DNA of 48,593 bases from Acidimicrobiia bacterium. GTDB taxonomy: Bacteria; Actinomycetota; Acidimicrobiia; Spongiisociales; SHLN01. The position numbers and the translations under genes were made by a program. Shown one piece after another: positions 30,103 to 37,296 of this stretch (within the stretch, counting starts at the first letter, position 1; each line of letters opens with the position of its first letter). The notes under the pieces were generated by a model, which searched no databases, was not told the origin of the DNA, and saw only the letters and a list, made by a program, of their open reading frames with translations. Where the stretch lies: assembly GCA_013002865.1 (NCBI GenBank), contig JABDLU010000207.1, positions 1-48,593 on the forward strand, given 5' to 3'.

Positions 30103-31119
30103 TTACGCGTAGCGGGTCGGAATGGGGCGGGACGTGTTCTCCCAGCTCAGCGCCCGGCGGATCGGAGTCACGGTGCGCTCCTCGACCGCTTCGGTCAGTC
30201 CCCCATCGACGACCTTCAGCACAACGGGATGGACGACCGCCGTCGAGTCGCCCTCTTCGGCGGGGTGGTCGGTCAGGCGGCCCAGCCGGGTGAACATGCG
30301 CTTGTTGCGCCACGGATCGGCCACGAGCTCTTCGAGCAGCGGACCGGATCCCGGGTAGAGCATCTCGATGCAGCGGACCAGACCGCGCACCGCCGCGGCC
30401 TGCCAGCGGCGGGCATCGACGCTGGTAAGCGACCGGGCGACGGAGTCGGGGTGAAGCTCGACCAGGTGCGACCGGCGGTCACCTCCCGCATAGGCGGCAG
30501 ATCCGAGCTCCTCGGCTCCCACCGTGGTCTGACCAACGACGACGATGGTGTCCCTGGCGGCGTCGAGTGAACGATCGGTTCCCCACCCGATCACGATGAC
30601 GTCCGACAGCGCCAGGCCGATCTCGGCCAGGGCAAGGCGCTGGGCTTCGAGGTAGGGGTCGCAGGCCCCTGCGACGAGACCGACGGCGCTGGCGGTGACG
30701 GACGGAACCGGCCCACCGAACCTGTCCTGCACGAGGGTCCACGGCTGGCCGGTTCCATCCCGGGCCACGACCCACAACACCAGCTCGACGGTCTCCCCGG
30801 GGCGGTAGCGGGCTGCCAGCCGCTGGACGATTTGGCGGGGACGGGCGTCGAGCACCTCGCTCACCGAGCGGTAGGGCAGTCGCTCGCCGGCGAACAGCCA
30901 GCTGGTGCGCGGGTGCGGCGCGGGCTGGTCGACGGTGCGATCGGCGTGCCGGCGCAGGCTGGCTCCAACCGCGAACGCCGCTGCCAGCGCAGCCAGCCAG
31001 CTCCAGAACCAGAGCAGGACCACCCCGAGAGCCACCAGTAGGGCAATACCGGCGGTTGCGGTCGGTATGCGTCGGACCCCCCACAGCCTGACCCCGGTCA
31101 GCAGGTTCTCACGTATCAC
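30103..31119 (-). CDS. Two-helix membrane protein, paralog A of the envelope cluster
   Basis: 338 aa from the GTG at 31119, which has AAGGAG 7 nt upstream; the track starts 21 codons earlier. Two adjacent N-terminal hydrophobic helices (about 20-52, ALLVALGVVLLWFWSWLAALAAAFAVGA) precede a soluble domain of about 280 residues. It aligns by eye with the protein at 31675-32592: DVIVIGWGTDRSLDAARDTIVV against FDVLAWGNERTQDGSRQVLV, and VADPWRNKRMFTRL against RARWRDKAMFARV. No known family is recognised. Last gene of a five-gene minus-strand cluster ending 43 nt before the tRNA gene. Confidence 0.75.
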   Translation of the reverse strand: MIRENLLTGVRLWGVRRIPTATAGIALLVALGVVLLWFWSWLAALAAAFAVGASLRRHADRTVDQPAPHPRTSWLFAGERLPYRSVSEVLDARPRQIVQRLAARYRPGETVELVLWVVARDGTGQPWTLVQDRFGGPVPSVTASAVGLVAGACDPYLEAQRLALAEIGLALSDVIVIGWGTDRSLDAARDTIVVVGQTTVGAEELGSAAYAGGDRRSHLVELHPDSVARSLTSVDARRWQAAAVRGLVRCIEMLYPGSGPLLEELVADPWRNKRMFTRLGRLTDHPAEEGDSTAVVHPVVLKVVDGGLTEAVEERTVTPIRRALSWENTSRPIPTRYA

Positions 31120-31245
31120 CTGTGTGCTCCTTCGAACGTTCCTCGTATCAGCCCGAAGGACACACTCGGTGGTCCTCTGCAAGCAGAATACCGCACAGGG
31201 TGGTTGTTTGCACGCGCGAACTGACTAGTCCCCGGGCGGAAGTGC

Positions 31246-31635
31246 CTAGATCAAGTAGAGGAGCTCGTGACGTTCCTTGTCGGATTCCGACGGCCACGAC
31301 AGGCCAAGTCCGGCCAGCGCAAACCCGCCACCGACGAGCGTCACCCACCAGGGGCCCAGGGTCAAGGCAACCACGAACCCGATCAGGGCTGCGCCCTCGG
31401 CCAGCGCCAGCTTGACGACGGCGACCCGCCCGTAAGCGGCCGCATCGCCCGGCGAGACCGGATAGTTCCTGACCCAGGCAATTGCTCCAAGGGCGGCGAG
31501 GCCGGCGAGACCGACGAGAACGATCGCCAGGGCAGGCGAGTCGTTCGAGGAAGCGGAGGTGAACGCCACGGCCGCCACGACGACGATCACCGCCAGCATC
31601 GAGAAGGCGAGAAGCCGAACCGTGCGAAGATCCAT
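31246..31635 (-). CDS. Four-helix membrane protein
   Basis: 129 aa from the ATG at 31635 (MDLRTVRLLAF); the track adds 12 codons. Four predicted transmembrane segments: RLLAFSMLAVIVVVAAVAF, LAIVLVGLAGLAALGAIAWV, LALAEGAALIGFVVALTLG and WWVTLVGGGFALAGLGL. A short charged tail (SESDKERHELLYLI) follows. No family recognised. It lies between paralogs A and B in the cluster; the gap to paralog B is 39 nt, and the 126-nt gap to paralog A contains only the AAGGAG site and leader. Confidence 0.7.
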   Translation of the reverse strand: MDLRTVRLLAFSMLAVIVVVAAVAFTSASSNDSPALAIVLVGLAGLAALGAIAWVRNYPVSPGDAAAYGRVAVVKLALAEGAALIGFVVALTLGPWWVTLVGGGFALAGLGLSWPSESDKERHELLYLI

Positions 31636-31674
31636 AGCGGGCAGCGTATCCGTCACCCCGGGAGCCGACAACGA

Positions 31675-32592
31675 TCAGCCGTCGGCAGCCAGCACCCGGC
31701 CGGTGATCTGGGCGGTCCCGCGCTCGACACGGGCAAACATGGCCTTGTCACGCCAGCGGGCCCGGACCCGGGCCTCCAGCGCGGTCCACGACCCCGGCTC
31801 GGCTTGCTCGAGCAACTCCAGCAAGCCATACAGGGCGCCGCCCCGCCAGCTCGCCGGGTCTCCCCACGCCAGGGCATCGGCAACACATTCGACGCTCAGG
31901 GACACGGGATGGGAGGTGCGTCCGGCGGAATCATCGTCGGTGAGCGCTACGAGCCGTTCGGCCGGCATCGACGTCCGGGCGCTGGCGACGAGAACCTGGC
32001 GGCTCCCGTCCTGCGTCCGTTCATTCCCCCAGGCGAGAACATCAAAGCGGGTGATCGGCACCTCCCACTGCTCGGTGACGAGCCGAAGGCCAGCCCCGAA
32101 CAGGTTGTCGAGGTCGGCGAGATCGAGGACGCCCTCGAGAGAGCTCGACCACAGCCTCCGGTCGGGAAGGCTCTCGACGATGGTCGAATCCCGGCCGGCT
32201 TCGTCGCTGGCGACGAGCCATACCTCGAGGGCTATTGGGTTGGTGGCCCGGGCGAGTTCGCCGGCGATGGCCGCCCGCATGTCGCGGTAGGTGTTGGGCC
32301 CGGCGTCACCGGCCATCTGGAACCCGAGGTCGGCTCCGGCAAATCGCAGCTCCGGCGCCGCTCGCCACGGCGGTCGGCGGACCATGAAGCGGGACCAGAG
32401 TGCCGCGGCCGGCCGGGCCAGGAGGATGCCGATGGCGATCAGCGCTGCTCCCCGACCGAGGAGGGATAGGTCGACGTCGCCGACCAGCCGCAGCGCACCC
32501 ACAGCTGTCGCAGCGAGCACAGCGGCGGCTACCAACCGGTCAACCCGCAACCGTCGCAAACTCCACCCCATACGCCGGAGACGGCGTTTCAC
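31675..32592 (-). CDS. Two-helix membrane protein, paralog B of the envelope cluster
   Basis: 305 aa, GTG start with GAGGAGG upstream. A basic N-terminus (MKRRLRRMGWSLRRLRVDR) leads into two hydrophobic helices (about 20-60), and a soluble domain follows, the same topology as paralog A. Shared elements with A include the W-G-N/T-x-R-x-x-D motif, a SHPVSLSVECVADALAWGD/SHLVELHPDSVARSLTSVD block and the final WRDKAMFARVERGTAQ. Paralog A is longer mainly in the N-terminal part and the C-terminal tail. Family not recognised. An array of heptads separates it from the LysM gene upstream. Confidence 0.75.
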   Translation of the reverse strand: MKRRLRRMGWSLRRLRVDRLVAAAVLAATAVGALRLVGDVDLSLLGRGAALIAIGILLARPAAALWSRFMVRRPPWRAAPELRFAGADLGFQMAGDAGPNTYRDMRAAIAGELARATNPIALEVWLVASDEAGRDSTIVESLPDRRLWSSSLEGVLDLADLDNLFGAGLRLVTEQWEVPITRFDVLAWGNERTQDGSRQVLVASARTSMPAERLVALTDDDSAGRTSHPVSLSVECVADALAWGDPASWRGGALYGLLELLEQAEPGSWTALEARVRARWRDKAMFARVERGTAQITGRVLAADG

Positions 32593-32765
32593 ACGATCCT
32601 CCTCGTTAACCCTGCTCGCCAGCGTAGCGACGACTTTCGCGGTCTGCAGAGCCGGTCGCCCGTCCCCCGTCCCCGGTCGCCCGTCCCCCGACGCCCGACG
32701 CCCGACGCCCGTCCCCCGTCGCCGGTCCCCCGACGCCCGTCGCCCCCACTGCTGGGGACGGGGGT
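32593..32765. repeat. Heptad array J region between LysM gene and paralog B
   Basis: The gap holds the paralog B leader and the most regular array of the window at 32654-32744: thirteen units in unbroken phase drawn from cgtcccc, cgacgcc, ggtcgcc, cgtcgcc and ggtcccc. Changes are confined mostly to positions 1, 3 and 5 of the unit. It is positioned inside an apparent operon, so it would be transcribed. Confidence 0.9.
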
Positions 32766-33512
32766 CTACCCGACGGGCGGCAGGGTGAGGGTCTCGCCGG
32801 GGTAGATGAGGTCGGGGTTGCCGGAGCGGATGGTCGACCGGTTGGCGTCGATGACCGTGACCCAGTAGCGGGCCACCTCACGATCATCGAAATTGGTTCG
32901 CCCCAGGACGCGCTCCAGGTGCTCCTCGGCCAGGCTCCACATGTGGTCGCCCCGCCGGACAGTCACGGTGTGAGCAACAGTGCCGTCCAGCTGCTCCTCG
33001 AACAGCAGGGTTTCGACGGGGTCAGGTTCAGGCCGTATCGGGAGATGGGGAGGAAGCACCGGCGATTCGTCGGGCCGCTCCGTCCCGGGCGGTCGTAGCT
33101 GGCCGTCCGGTCCGATATCCACCACCACCGTGGCGTCAGACGCCCCACCGGCAATCGCCGGGGCAACCGAGCCCGTGACCGCCGAAACGGCGATCGAGAT
33201 GGCGAGGGCCCGCTGGGTGAGGCGGCGGATGGCCGGGACGGTCACAATCCGTGCGGCCCGCATGAGCCCGGGACTACCACTGACCAGCGCACCGGCGTAG
33301 CCCGCCGTTGAGATGAGCAGCCAGTAGGCGATGGCGAGCGCCACCAGCAGCAGCACGGCAGCCACCACGTCTTCGTAAGGGCTCGAATCCAGCCACTGGC
33401 CGAAATCGGACCACTGCACAGCGAAGCCATCGAGGCGGGACAGTGAGTGGAGACCCGCCACCACAGCGACCTCGAGCATCAGGAGGCCGGTGAGGCGAAG
33501 CCGCTCACTCAT
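32766..33512 (-). CDS. Membrane protein with C-terminal LysM domain
   Basis: 248 aa from the ATG at 33512, overlapping the upstream gene stop in ATGAGTGA; the track extends 25 codons upstream. Three hydrophobic segments (about 5-24, 45-78 and 100-120) are followed by a Pro/Asp-rich linker (PVLPPHLPIRPEPDPVETL). A LysM domain lies at about 175-248: HTVTVRRGDHMWSLAEEHL, then WVTVIDANRSTIRSGNPDLIYPGETLTLP. LysM binds the glycan of peptidoglycan, so the cluster probably acts at the cell wall. Membrane protein plus LysM is common in actinobacterial secretion or conjugation-like loci. Confidence 0.85.
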   Translation of the reverse strand: MSERLRLTGLLMLEVAVVAGLHSLSRLDGFAVQWSDFGQWLDSSPYEDVVAAVLLLVALAIAYWLLISTAGYAGALVSGSPGLMRAARIVTVPAIRRLTQRALAISIAVSAVTGSVAPAIAGGASDATVVVDIGPDGQLRPPGTERPDESPVLPPHLPIRPEPDPVETLLFEEQLDGTVAHTVTVRRGDHMWSLAEEHLERVLGRTNFDDREVARYWVTVIDANRSTIRSGNPDLIYPGETLTLPPVG

Positions 33513-34206
33513 CGGTCGAGGGGCTGGTATTAGTGACGCCACCGGGTCGAGCTTCGCCACGTCGAGCATTCGGAGATACCCAACCACCCCCGTTCCGCAT
33601 CACCTCCTCCGGCGGCCTACGGATGGTCGGTGGGTCGGTGCTCGTGAGCTCGACCCGGTAGTACGCAAGGCCCGGGTCACCATATCCGCCCTCGATCCGG
33701 CGCAGCACCTGCGCTGCTACCACGACGGTCCAGCCATTCTCCAATCGGCCAACCTCGATGGCTGCCACGTTCTGCACATAGAGGTCACCCGGGAGGGCTC
33801 CCGGGAGTGACCCTCCCGTGAATGGCTCGAGCATCTGATCGGTTCCGTCCCCGGAGTCACCGAGAAGGTTCGAAACGACGATCTCCGCCACACCAGCCGC
33901 CGCAATCGAGCCGACCGGTTCCGGTTCGGCTGGGGACGCCGGGTCAACCGGCGCCGCCCGGGCAAGGAACACCCAGATGCCGCAGGCGACCACGGCCAGG
34001 AGAACCAGAACGGTGATGGGCCGTGTGCCCCCGACGGGAAACCGCCGGTTTGGGGGCGGGTCGGAAACACGGAGGGCGGACCTCAGGCGGGCAACTGCTG
34101 CCTCACCGGGGGTTGCTCTGCCTTCGCCGCGCGATGCCCTGATTCCCGCATAGCCTGCATCGGCGTCCCGTTGGGTCCTCTGTCCCGCTAGGTAGGCGAT
34201 CAACAT
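33505..34206 (-). CDS. Single-pass membrane protein, TcpC-like layout
   Basis: 233 aa, ATG start. A cytoplasmic N-terminus of about 60 residues is followed by one helix (RPITVLVLLAVVACGIWVFLA) and an extracytoplasmic domain of about 140 residues (SIAAAGVAEIVVSNLLGDSG, GDLYVQNVAAIEVGRLENGWTVVVAAQVLRRIEGG, AYYRVEL). This resembles one module of TcpC-type proteins and the protein at 146-937. It is the first gene of the envelope cluster; the -10 box lies only 9 nt before the ATG, so the mRNA may be leaderless. Confidence 0.65.
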   Translation of the reverse strand: MLIAYLAGQRTQRDADAGYAGIRASRGEGRATPGEAAVARLRSALRVSDPPPNRRFPVGGTRPITVLVLLAVVACGIWVFLARAAPVDPASPAEPEPVGSIAAAGVAEIVVSNLLGDSGDGTDQMLEPFTGGSLPGALPGDLYVQNVAAIEVGRLENGWTVVVAAQVLRRIEGGYGDPGLAYYRVELTSTDPPTIRRPPEEVMRNGGGWVSPNARRGEARPGGVTNTSPSTDE

Positions 34207-34215
34207 TGTTATAAG

Positions 34216-34245
34216 ATACTAGATCATGTTAATTGGTGATATCAA
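34216..34245 (-). promoter_or_regulatory. Promoter of the envelope cluster
   Basis: On the minus strand, TTGATA (34245-34240), an 18-nt spacer and TAGTAT (34221-34216), in the most A/T-rich patch of the window. The ATG at 34206 begins 9 nt after the -10 box, which leaves no room for a ribosome site. A TGATATCA palindrome (34237-34244) overlaps the -35 and could bind a regulator. Confidence 0.65.
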
Positions 34246-34347
34246 GTGTTCTACCTTAACAACGAGATCTATACGTCGCCATGGATGAGTGGGGCCCGTT
34301 CGGCCGAAACGACGCGACGCTGCCCTTCGAGGGCGACCCGCCGTGAA

Positions 34348-34527
34348 CTAATCGAAGAAGTGGTGGGCGGCTCCGCCGCCCCCGGAAAGCGGTGCACTCG
34401 TCGAGCCGGTGTTGACCGGGGGGACCGGAGCCGGCTCGCCGGCGCTGTGGCCGGAATTGATTCCGAGAGCGATGGCGAGCAGCGATGCGGCCAGCAGGGC
34501 AGCGACGGATGGTTGGCGGTGACGCAT
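34348..34527 (-). CDS. Small secreted peptide, not in ORF track
   Basis: 59 aa, read directly: MRHRQPSVAALLAASLLAIA, then a short mature part rich in Gly, Pro, Ser and Ala ending GGGGAAHHFFD. The ATG at 34527 has a near-perfect AAAGGAGGAACCC ribosome site. The N-terminus is a classical signal peptide (basic lead, hydrophobic core, small residues before the expected cleavage). No Cys, so not a lipoprotein. Function unknown. Divergent from the next small gene across about 110 nt, and located immediately upstream of the promoter of the envelope cluster on the same strand. Confidence 0.75.
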   Translation of the reverse strand: MRHRQPSVAALLAASLLAIALGINSGHSAGEPAPVPPVNTGSTSAPLSGGGGAAHHFFD

Positions 34528-34640
34528 GGGTTCCTCCTTTCACGACAAGAGGGCCAGACCGCCGCGGAAATACGCGCAATTGCAGGTATCAGGGGGTGGT
34601 CGCACTGCTCTAGTTCCTGAAGCAACCCAGGGAGGGAACC

Positions 34641-34799
34641 ATGTACGTGCGACCACAGGACCTGAAAGCCCTCGCCATCCACCGATCCAGCAGCTACCGG
34701 CCCGCCAGAGAGCGGTCGCAATTCAGACGAATACGATCCGTCTGGCGCCAGCTGGCAGAGGCATGGAACGTTCGGCCCCGGCCACGGCTTTCCCACTGA
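34641..34799 (+). CDS. Small Arg-rich protein, not in ORF track
   Basis: 52 aa, read directly: begins MYVRPQDLKALAIHRSSSY and ends AEAWNVRPRPRLSH. The ATG has AGGGAGGGAACC directly upstream. The middle is strongly basic with several Arg residues and a WRQLAEAW helix, suggesting nucleic-acid or membrane contact. No family recognised. A strong hairpin 13 nt after the stop supports a real transcription unit. It is divergent from the small secreted-peptide gene. Confidence 0.6.
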   Translation: MYVRPQDLKALAIHRSSSYRPARERSQFRRIRSVWRQLAEAWNVRPRPRLSH

Positions 34800-34811
34800 A
34801 TCTGCACGATT

Positions 34812-34842
34812 GAATGAGCCCGGGAAGTTCCCGGGCTCATTC
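34812..34842. terminator. Perfect 15-bp hairpin after the small Arg-rich gene
   Basis: GAATGAGCCCGGGAA g TTCCCGGGCTCATTC: 15 pairable bases around one central base (effective loop three or more). There is no T-run on either side; A/T-rich stem ends suggest a bidirectional terminator for the converging units. Confidence 0.8.
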
Positions 34843-34875
34843 GCGAGCGGGCTAGCGGGGTGGTCACCCCGCGAC

Positions 34876-34906
34876 AAAGCGCCCCGTCTCCGAGATGAGG
34901 CGCTTT
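34876..34906 (-). terminator. Hairpin after the 89-aa gene
   Basis: Outer stem AAAGCGCC/GGCGCTTT with an inner TCTC c GAGA stem, located 9 nt after the minus-strand stop at 34915. The minus-strand arm ends in CTTT. Likely terminator of the methyltransferase/89-aa unit. Confidence 0.7.
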
Positions 34907-34914
34907 GGCTCGGC

Positions 34915-35184
34915 TTAGCTTCCGGTGGTCGGCAATGCGGCGAGGTCGCGCATCACCTCCGCTGCGAACAGCATGCGGTCACGGTGGTCCCGCACGCTTT
35001 CCAGCTCGGCTGCTCGCTCGCGGCGCATATCGAGCACCCGGTGGAGGTAGTCGGCAAAGTCGGGTTCGTCGGTGCGAACGGCCAGCTCCCACAGCGTGAG
35101 CCCACACAGGTACTCGAGTTCGGCGTCAGCGAGATCGGCGGCGGCGTCCGGTCCCCGGTCGGTGTCGATTCGGAATTCGCTCAT
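34915..35184 (-). CDS. Hypothetical protein, 89 aa
   Basis: The ATG at 35184 has a textbook AAGGAGGAAACG ribosome site; the longer track ORF is antisense-like. The protein is acidic and largely helical: TDRGPDAAADLADAELEYLCGLTLWELAVRTDEPDF, then LHRVLDMRRERAAELESVRDHRDRMLFAAEVMRDLAA. No family recognised. Its first 59 nt overlap the end of the upstream methyltransferase ORF in another frame, and a hairpin terminator follows. The strong ribosome site makes the gene convincing despite the overlap. Confidence 0.75.
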   Translation of the reverse strand: MSEFRIDTDRGPDAAADLADAELEYLCGLTLWELAVRTDEPDFADYLHRVLDMRRERAAELESVRDHRDRMLFAAEVMRDLAALPTTGS

Positions 35185-35878
35185 CGTTTCCTCCTTCGAG
35201 GAGAAGAGCGCCGTGGGGCGGCCGTGATACCTCATTGATGAGACGTTTTCGCCCCGGCGGGCGGGTCCGCCCGAAGATGAAGAAGTCGGACCACGAGGTG
35301 TCGATCCGGCCGGATTGATACGGATACCGGTTCGGAATGCGCCGCAGCAGGTCCCACGCCGGAGCCCGGTCGGCGACCCAGGTGGTGAAGCGCCGGTGCC
35401 GCACCTCGGGCCATTCGGTCTCGTCATCCCGATCACTTGAATAGACGACTACCAGCCGGCGGGCCGCCCCGAAGAGATCGGTCATGTAGCGGTCGTAGAC
35501 ATCGTCCTCGAGCAAGTGGTATATGACATCGAGCGACACGGACAGATCGGCCCGCTCCGCGATCAAGTCCCCGGTCTCGTACGCACGGAAGTGCTTGGAG
35601 GCGTCATTTCCGAACCGTTCGCGACACAACTCGACCGCCGTCGGGGACGTGTCGAGGCCGAGATAGTTCGGGTAGTCGATGAGGGCGAGCTGCGAACCGT
35701 CTCCACAGCCGAACTCGATAGCCGAGCGGACTCCACATTCGGCGATGAGGCGATTGAGGACCTCGGCCTTGAAGGAACTGAGCCGCCCGACGCTGCCGGT
35801 GCCGCTGGTTCCGCCCGTCGCGTAGACGCCGTCCCAGAACTGGGCGCTGGAGGTGAGGGTGGAAGTACGATCGGCCAT
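35126..35878 (-). CDS. Class I SAM-dependent methyltransferase
   Basis: 250 aa, ATG start. N-terminal QFWDGVYATGGTSGTGSVGRL, motif I SAIEFGCGDGSQLALI (about 54-68), acidic motif II LGLDTSPTAVELCRERFG, and LSVSLDVIYHLLEDDVYDRYM (motif IV and following). The final FFIFGRT strand looks like the natural domain end, while the last ~35 residues (KRLINEVSRPPHGALLLEGG, then an Arg-rich run) lie partly in the overlap with the 89-aa gene and look non-conserved. The stop may thus be read-through of ancestral non-coding sequence. Substrate unknown. Divergent from tag across 38 nt. Confidence 0.82.
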   Translation of the reverse strand: MADRTSTLTSSAQFWDGVYATGGTSGTGSVGRLSSFKAEVLNRLIAECGVRSAIEFGCGDGSQLALIDYPNYLGLDTSPTAVELCRERFGNDASKHFRAYETGDLIAERADLSVSLDVIYHLLEDDVYDRYMTDLFGAARRLVVVYSSDRDDETEWPEVRHRRFTTWVADRAPAWDLLRRIPNRYPYQSGRIDTSWSDFFIFGRTRPPGRKRLINEVSRPPHGALLLEGGNDERIPNRHRPGTGRRRRSR

Positions 35879-35916
35879 CAGCGCGGGCGAGAGTACCGGC
35901 GGGTAGCCTCGTTTTG

Positions 35917-36489
35917 GTGGAAATCGCGAAAACCAGATGTGATTGGGCGGGCACAGACGAGCTCTACATCGCCTACCACGACACCGAGTGGGGGGTGCCC
36001 GAACGGGACGACCGCAAGCTGTTCGAGTTCGTCGTGTTGGAGAGCGCCCAGGCCGGCCTGAGCTGGATCACTGTGCTTCGCAAGCGCGAAAACTACCGGG
36101 CCGCCTTCGCCGATTTCGACCCGAAAGAGGTGGCAGGCTTCGGCCCGGACCGGGTCGCTGAGCTGCTCGGCAATCCCGGCATCATCCGGAATCGGCAGAA
36201 GATCGAGGCCGCCATCGGCAACGCCCGGACAACCCTGCAAACGGTCGATGAATTCGGGAGCCTGGCCGCCTATTTCTGGAGCTTCGTCGACGACACACCG
36301 GTCATCAACCGGTTCGTGACCATGGCAGACATTCCGGCCCGGACACCAGTTTCGGAAGCGATGGCGGCGGACATGAAACAGCGCGGGTTCCGGTTCTTCG
36401 GGCCAACCATCGCCTATGCCCACATGCAGGCGATGGGCCTCGTCAATGACCACATCACGAGCTGTTTCCGGTGGGAGGCGGTCCAGTGA
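35917..36489 (+). CDS. tag: DNA-3-methyladenine glycosylase I
   Basis: 190 aa from the GTG at 35917 (a TTG one codon earlier is the track start). Tag excises 3-methyladenine from alkylated DNA. Motifs: RCDWAGTDELYIAYHDTEWGVPERDDRKLFEFVVLE, QAGLSWITVLRKRENYR and FRFFGPTIAYAHMQAMGLVNDHITSC. The zinc-site Cys (RCDW), His (YHDTEW), His (NDHITSC) and Cys are all present. The stop is 3 nt from the convergent PEP-mutase-like gene. Confidence 0.95.
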   Translation: MEIAKTRCDWAGTDELYIAYHDTEWGVPERDDRKLFEFVVLESAQAGLSWITVLRKRENYRAAFADFDPKEVAGFGPDRVAELLGNPGIIRNRQKIEAAIGNARTTLQTVDEFGSLAAYFWSFVDDTPVINRFVTMADIPARTPVSEAMAADMKQRGFRFFGPTIAYAHMQAMGLVNDHITSCFRWEAVQ

Positions 36490-36492
36490 CCG

Positions 36493-37284
36493 TCAGAACG
36501 CTGCGTCGCGGGCCATCACGCCGGCCTGCGCCAGGTTCCAGTAGCCGTAGGTCCCGTGTTCCAGGAGTTCCTGGGCGGCTTCGGCGACTGCCCCGAACGC
36601 CACCAGGCTGAACCCGCTGCCGACCGAGATCCGCTTGACCCCCAGATCGGACAACTCCGTTACCGGCGGAACACCGGGAAGGGCGAGAACGTTGAGCGGG
36701 CGATCGGTCTCCTCCACGACGCGGCCGATGTCGGCCGGGTCGACGGGGCCGGGGGCGTAGAGGACATCGGCGCCGGCGTCTTGAAAGCCCTGCAGCCGGG
36801 CGATGGTGTCTGCCAGATCGGGCCGGCCATGCAAGAAGTTCTCCGACCGGGCGGTGATGACCAGGCGACCGGCGGCGGCCGCCACCGCCGCCCCGACCCG
36901 TTCGACCGCGAGGTCGAGTGGGTAGATCGGGTCGTCGGGATCCCCGGTGTAGTCCTCGACCGAGCACCCCGCCAGGCCGGTTTCGACCGCCAGCCGAACG
37001 GTCTCGGCGACACCGGCCGGGTCGTGGGCGAATCCGTTCTCCAGATCGGCGCTAACCGGCAGGTCGGTGGCGGCGACGATGTCGGCAGCGTGCGACAGCG
37101 CCTCATGGCGGGTGATTCCTCCGTCCAGCCGGCCGAGGGTGGCGGCGAAACCGGAGCTGGTGGTGGCCAGCGCCTCGAAGCCGAGCGAAGCGAACAGTCG
37201 GGCCGATCCGACGTCCCACGGATTGGGCAACAGCAACGGATGATGCCGGTGGTGCATCTCACGGAAGGCATCGGTGCGGGACAT
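36493..37284 (-). CDS. Isocitrate lyase / PEP mutase superfamily protein
   Basis: 263 aa. Family signs: LLPNPWDVGSARLFASLGFEALATTSSG at the N-terminus, the metal-site strand LPVSADLENGF, ETGLAGCSVEDYTGD and ARSENFLHGRPDLADTIARLQGFQDAGADVLYAPG. The usual KKCGH nucleophile loop of isocitrate and methylisocitrate lyases is replaced by an ENGFAHDP-type loop, as in many actinobacterial members of unknown substrate. Oxaloacetate, methylisocitrate or carboxy-PEP-like chemistry are all possible. It begins 12 nt after the nei2 stop and could be co-transcribed with lhr-nei2. Confidence 0.88.
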   Translation of the reverse strand: MSRTDAFREMHHRHHPLLLPNPWDVGSARLFASLGFEALATTSSGFAATLGRLDGGITRHEALSHAADIVAATDLPVSADLENGFAHDPAGVAETVRLAVETGLAGCSVEDYTGDPDDPIYPLDLAVERVGAAVAAAAGRLVITARSENFLHGRPDLADTIARLQGFQDAGADVLYAPGPVDPADIGRVVEETDRPLNVLALPGVPPVTELSDLGVKRISVGSGFSLVAFGAVAEAAQELLEHGTYGYWNLAQAGVMARDAAF

Positions 37285-37296
37285 GGGAACCGCAGG

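Noticed and set aside
29842-30570. 242-aa plus-strand ORF
   Set aside because: Crosses the tRNA gene and is antisense to paralog A. No family features.
34246-34620. ORFs on both strands at 34.25-34.88 kb (124, 107 and 202 aa)
   Set aside because: They are shadows. The ribosome sites support the 59-aa minus and 52-aa plus genes instead.
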